Source of the DNA: UBA4582 sp047629195
GTDB taxonomy: Bacteria > Pseudomonadota > Gammaproteobacteria > Pseudomonadales > Azotimanducaceae
Length of the DNA stretch: 64,000 bases
Assembly: GCA_047629195.1 (NCBI GenBank)
Contig: JBLHWY010000010.1
Coordinates: 1 to 64,000, forward strand
Reading direction: 5' to 3'
The position numbers were made by a program, and so were the translations under genes. The notes under the pieces are model-generated. The model did not search any database. It saw only the letters and a list, made by a program, of their open reading frames with translations, and was not told the DNA's origin. Below, in pieces: positions 60,381 to 64,000 of this stretch (the first letter of the stretch is position 1; every line of letters begins with the position of its first letter).

Positions 60381-61619
60381 ATGCCCACCTCCCCCCACTG
60401 GTATCGGTGGGCACTACTGACAGGCGTCTGGGCACTCTACTGCTCCTTTGGCCTTATAGTTACTAGCCTAGCCCCGCTCGTTATGCTCATTGAATCTGAT
60501 CTCGACATCAGTCACTCAGCGATGGGCAGCGTCATGGGCGCCTGGCAATTAGTGTTTATTGTATCCGCCATCCCCTGCGGTATTTTGTTAGACAAGTTAG
60601 GCACCCGCTACGCGCTAACACTAGGCGGACTCATCATTGCAGCTTCAGCGCTGGCACGTGGATTTTCAGATAGCTATGCCATGCTAATCATCGCCGTCAT
60701 GCTATTCGGTATCGGGGGGCCGATCATTTCTGCCGGTGCACCTAAGGTTGTGACCAGATACTTTGACGGTCAGACCCGAGGTTTAGCCATGGGTATCTAT
60801 ATGACCGGGCCCTCTATTGGCGGTGTTATATCTCTGACTTTGACCCATTCAGTTCTGGTTCCCTTATTTGATGATTCCTGGCGTGGGGTCATGTTCCTGT
60901 GGGCCGGATTTACAGCTTTGATTAGTCTTGCATGGTTTGCACTGGCATCGTTCAACCCTTCTTCTAACACCCCGCTTATTGATGTTCAGACTCAAGACGA
61001 ACTCGCTCAAGTGCCGCAAAAGCAAACTCAAATTATTGCAAACTTGCTACGTCAGCCTTCGGTTGTATTGGTATTAGGCATGGGTATTGGGGTATTCATG
61101 TTTAACCACGGACTGAATAACTGGTTGCCGGAACTTCTTAAGAACGGCGGCCTTTCGCTGGTTGAGTCCGGCTATTGGGCAGCCATCCCAACAGTCATTG
61201 GGATTGCAGGATCGCTACTGATTCCTAGACTGGCAACGCCGGGACGCAGGTATCACATTCTAATTATATTGAGTCTGTGCGCAGCAGTCGCAAGCGTGTT
61301 GTTGCAGTTTCAAGCGGATGTTCCTCTTATTACAGGCCTGATACTTCAAGGTATCGCTCGATCGAGTCTCATGACCGTATTAATTCTGACGCTTTTGGAA
61401 CTACCCGCGGTGGGTGAAAAATACGCAGGCGTGGCAAGTGGACTATTTTTCTCGGTAGCAGAAGTTGGCGGCGTCTTAGGCCCGCTCACTTTAGGGTTTA
61501 TGTATGACATGAGCGGTGGCTTCAACTCAGGACTTTATTTACTCACCAGTATTTCACTGTTGATCGCAATCTCTGGCCTAGCGCTGAGAAAAGGCTCCGC
61601 CAAAATGACCAACAGCTGA
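60381..61619 (+). CDS. MFS transporter (CynX/NimT-like)
   Basis: 412 residues with 12 predicted membrane helices, start ATG 60381 after AAGGA. Family traits include GLIVTSLAPLV, LDKLGTRYALTLGG and the middle GVFMFNHGLNNWLPELL. The closest described type is CynX/NimT-like, whose substrates vary. Position after the Lrp-type gene suggests export or import of an amino acid or related metabolite; this is inference. Confidence 0.82.
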   Translation: MPTSPHWYRWALLTGVWALYCSFGLIVTSLAPLVMLIESDLDISHSAMGSVMGAWQLVFIVSAIPCGILLDKLGTRYALTLGGLIIAASALARGFSDSYAMLIIAVMLFGIGGPIISAGAPKVVTRYFDGQTRGLAMGIYMTGPSIGGVISLTLTHSVLVPLFDDSWRGVMFLWAGFTALISLAWFALASFNPSSNTPLIDVQTQDELAQVPQKQTQIIANLLRQPSVVLVLGMGIGVFMFNHGLNNWLPELLKNGGLSLVESGYWAAIPTVIGIAGSLLIPRLATPGRRYHILIILSLCAAVASVLLQFQADVPLITGLILQGIARSSLMTVLILTLLELPAVGEKYAGVASGLFFSVAEVGGVLGPLTLGFMYDMSGGFNSGLYLLTSISLLIAISGLALRKGSAKMTNS

Positions 61620-61622
61620 ATG

Positions 61623-62186
61623 CTAACGACTAAAAGAATGTGGCGCAACATGCTCATGCGCCTCAATGCCCTGCTCTGTGATCTGAAAAATTGAAGCCAC
61701 TGTCCCAGTTGACGAAATATCCAACATTCCAATAGTGCCGTGACGAATAGATTGATTTTTAGGTAGCGTGGGAGACCCAGGGTTAATGCACAACATGTCA
61801 CCCACCAAATGAACACCTTCAAGATGGGTGTGGCCATAAACCATAATGTCAGGTTGCACATCACCAAAGTGGCGCTCGACATAACCCGCGATGAATTCAG
61901 GTGATTTTCTTGCTGGTGATGGTAATTTATGAATCATACCGATGGTTAGCCCACCCAATTCAAGTGCCCAGCAATCTTGCAAGCGGTCATCGATTATATC
62001 CAAGTCACCATTGCCACGGGCCACATATATTGGGGCAAGCTGATTGAGTTCATCAACAACGTCTAATGTATGAAGGTCTCCGGCGTGAAGAATCACATCA
62101 GCATCCCGGAACGCATCATATGCCTGGGGCCAAAGTTCTTTTATTGAACCAGGCATATGTGTATCAGCTATAAGTCCTATGCGCAT
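61623..62186 (-). CDS. YfcE/MJ0936-type metallophosphoesterase
   Basis: 187 residues with calcineurin-like metal motifs: GLIADTHMPG, LHAGDLHTL, RGNGDLD and YGHTHLEGV. Length and motifs match the YfcE family of phosphodiesterases. Its stop lies 3 bases from the MFS stop, and its start overlaps the molybdopterin gene by 10 bases. Confidence 0.9.
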   Translation of the reverse strand: MRIGLIADTHMPGSIKELWPQAYDAFRDADVILHAGDLHTLDVVDELNQLAPIYVARGNGDLDIIDDRLQDCWALELGGLTIGMIHKLPSPARKSPEFIAGYVERHFGDVQPDIMVYGHTHLEGVHLVGDMLCINPGSPTLPKNQSIRHGTIGMLDISSTGTVASIFQITEQGIEAHEHVAPHSFSR

Positions 62187-64000
62187 ACTTCAACATCCAC
62201 TGGAATACCGGTCATAAAAGATTGATTACTGAGCTTCTCGTAACTGCCCGGTCCTGTTGGAAGCAACTCATTGGTATTGACACCAGCGTATTTCTTAGCG
62301 ACATTCATACCCGTGTTTTGATGACCCCAACCGTGCGTCATGGCAACAGTGCCCGGCTTTAGCGAGTCATCCAGCACGACACTAGAAACGATTTCACCAT
62401 TACCATTATGAATTTTCACCTCCGAACCTTCACCCACATTGCGTGCCCGAGCATCCTCAGGATGCATGTACAGAGGATTCGTCAGTTGTTTAGCTCGTTT
62501 CAGTGAGGGGACATTATGGAACCAGCTATTAATCATATAGTTAGTTCGACGCGAGATCATTTTCAACTGAGTGCTGGCTTGACTCTCTGATTCAGCTTCA
62601 AGAAATATCTGCTCACAGAGTCCTAACGCTTCCGTAAATATTTCAGGACAGCAATCCACTTTCCCATTCTCAGTCTGAATCCAATCCTGATAAAATCGAC
62701 CCGCCTTAGGGCTCGGCAATACCGCCGTCTGGTGAGGCATTGCTTCAAGCTTGGCTGAACTTAAATCACTCTGCCGCAGCATATGATCAAGCCTACCAAG
62801 GGGAGCTTCCATTTCAAACTCAGCATCGGTGCCTTCAGCCTTTTCGCCGAAGCCCTGCGCTTGTTCTAATCGAGCTAAAATCCACCATTCGGGTTTTCGC
62901 TCTGCCTTAGGCGGCACAATAAAATCAGTATATTGAACAAAAGGCTGTTGCTGTAGGCCAAGACCACACATATTAATATCTTTACGCTCGTACATATCTG
63001 TCGCGGGTAACACATAATCGGCATAAGCAGCTGTCGCATTCGGATAAATATCGATGATAAAGATGAACTCAAGCTTCTCGAATGCTCTACGCATTTTCTC
63101 ACCGCCACCCATCGACAAAATTGGATTGCCAGAAATAACGACCAAAGCTTTTATTGGATCCTCTTCAGCCAAAATCATATCGGCGAGTAAATTTCCTGGC
63201 AGTGAACCCCGAATCTTTCTCATTTCGCCAAAGGCTGATTCAAAGAACGGATTATCTTCGTATGTCTTGCCTGCCTTCGCAGCGGGATAAAAGCCAAGTG
63301 AGTAAATATTGCCGCCGGGTTTGTCCAAGTTACCAGTAACAAAGCTCAACATAAATAACAGCCAGTAAGCGATTGTGCCCTGCCTGCCCATATTCACGCC
63401 CGTCGACATATATACTGCCGCTTTATCGGCATCGACAAACTCTTTTGCCAACTGCCGAATCTCTGCTGCTGATATCCCCACCACCTCTGCGACACGATCA
63501 GGAGAATAGTTCGCGATAAATAATCGTAGCTCGTCAACACGCTCACCGTGTTCCTCAATCACTTCGATATCGAAACGACCGGTCGCGTCTAGTTCATGCA
63601 ACAGCGCTGCCATCAAATACACATCAGTATCTGGATTAACCTGAACAACTTCGCCAATTCCCTTTACTGATTCGTTAACCCGCGGATCAACGAAACGAAT
63701 TTTGGCACCACGTTTCTTTGCCTCTCGTAATGCCTTCATGGGATCAGCAATCGAGATGAAGCTCATGTGTGAGACACGAGGATTTGAGCCAAAAACCAGC
63801 AGAAAATCTGTATTCTCAATATCTGGAATGGGATGAATCGTGCTGGAGCCAAACATTGCTTCGCTACCGGCAAATTTATTAGTGCAATCCTGAGTACCAG
63901 AGCTGAAATTTCTTCGGATTTCATTCTTGACAAAAAATGACCCAATCGCTGGACCCGCCATTGAATTGAATGCCAGTGGGTTTCCAGAATATGACGCAAT
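62177..64000 (-). CDS. Molybdopterin-dependent oxidoreductase (5' end beyond right edge)
   Basis: DMSO-reductase-superfamily enzyme containing the bis-MGD cofactor, open at the right edge; about 607 residues of the C-terminal part are present. The reading runs through to 64000 without stop (SGNPLAFNSM), so no start is in the window. Visible: FGSNPRVSH, PRVNESVKGIGE, TGNLDKPGGNIYS, ISGNPILSMGGG, VLPATDMYERKDIN and, near the end, NPLYMHPEDA and MTHGWGHQNTG. The Fe-S cluster and Moco cavity N-terminal segment lie outside. Substrate undetermined; assigned to the FdhA/BisC-like type by layout only. Confidence 0.9.
   Translation of the reverse strand: MASYSGNPLAFNSMAGPAIGSFFVKNEIRRNFSSGTQDCTNKFAGSEAMFGSSTIHPIPDIENTDFLLVFGSNPRVSHMSFISIADPMKALREAKKRGAKIRFVDPRVNESVKGIGEVVQVNPDTDVYLMAALLHELDATGRFDIEVIEEHGERVDELRLFIANYSPDRVAEVVGISAAEIRQLAKEFVDADKAAVYMSTGVNMGRQGTIAYWLLFMLSFVTGNLDKPGGNIYSLGFYPAAKAGKTYEDNPFFESAFGEMRKIRGSLPGNLLADMILAEEDPIKALVVISGNPILSMGGGEKMRRAFEKLEFIFIIDIYPNATAAYADYVLPATDMYERKDINMCGLGLQQQPFVQYTDFIVPPKAERKPEWWILARLEQAQGFGEKAEGTDAEFEMEAPLGRLDHMLRQSDLSSAKLEAMPHQTAVLPSPKAGRFYQDWIQTENGKVDCCPEIFTEALGLCEQIFLEAESESQASTQLKMISRRTNYMINSWFHNVPSLKRAKQLTNPLYMHPEDARARNVGEGSEVKIHNGNGEIVSSVVLDDSLKPGTVAMTHGWGHQNTGMNVAKKYAGVNTNELLPTGPGSYEKLSNQSFMTGIPVDVEVCA

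Overview
The window is chromosomal DNA of a gammaproteobacterium. Gene content, gene order and protein signatures place it near the Pseudomonas/Marinobacter/Cellvibrio side of the class, and the mid-GC coding style, long aromatic amino acid hydroxylase and acyl-CoA side-chain genes suggest a marine heterotroph; both placements are inference. Nearly all of it is densely packed housekeeping DNA on both strands. I see no phage, insertion sequence, CRISPR array, rRNA or tRNA.

Layout. Positions 1-6174 (minus) hold rpsB-tsf-pyrH-frr-cdsA-dxr-rseP; uppS, normally between frr and cdsA, is absent. Positions 6472-19170 (plus) hold map, glnD, dapD-dapE plus a small unknown gene, a type II secretion fragment (gspN-gspC-gspD) closed by a strong terminator, and plsB. 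Positions 19224-30273 are mostly minus: rsmJ, a Gln/Ser-rich small protein, tsaB, a YoaA/DinG helicase (with mobA divergent), a Lys/Ala-rich histone-H1-like protein beside helically phased A/T-tracts, adk, relA, rlmD and cysM. At 30380-32224 (plus), where Pseudomonas carries gacS, lies a GacS/BarA relative with no membrane sensor and a decayed kinase but intact receiver and HPt domains.

Positions 32268-42557 (minus) form one long envelope-stress/processing array, rpoE-mucA-mucB-rseC-mucD-lepA-lepB-DUF4845-rnc-era-recO-acpS, with a sigma-E-type promoter candidate upstream of rpoE; pdxJ is missing between recO and acpS. Then come nadB, ygfX-sdhE, ygfZ, an HDOD gene, ung, and a translationally coupled pair: an exported pyroglutamyl-peptidase-like protein with Ser in place of the catalytic Cys, and an Nramp-like transporter with altered metal-binding motifs. 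lysS, prfB (with its programmed +1 frameshift) and coaE follow.

Positions 54368-64000 are more accessory: a thiolase-fold/DUF35 pair facing two hot-dog (MaoC-like) dehydratase genes, resembling a hydratase plus retro-aldolase module of acyl-CoA side-chain degradation; a PHP-domain phosphoesterase; a 555-residue phenylalanine-hydroxylase-type enzyme divergent from an Lrp/AsnC regulator and an MFS transporter; a YfcE-like phosphoesterase; and a molybdopterin oxidoreductase cut by the right edge. A recurring minor feature is short tandem duplication (period 12-16 bp) in intergenic gaps.
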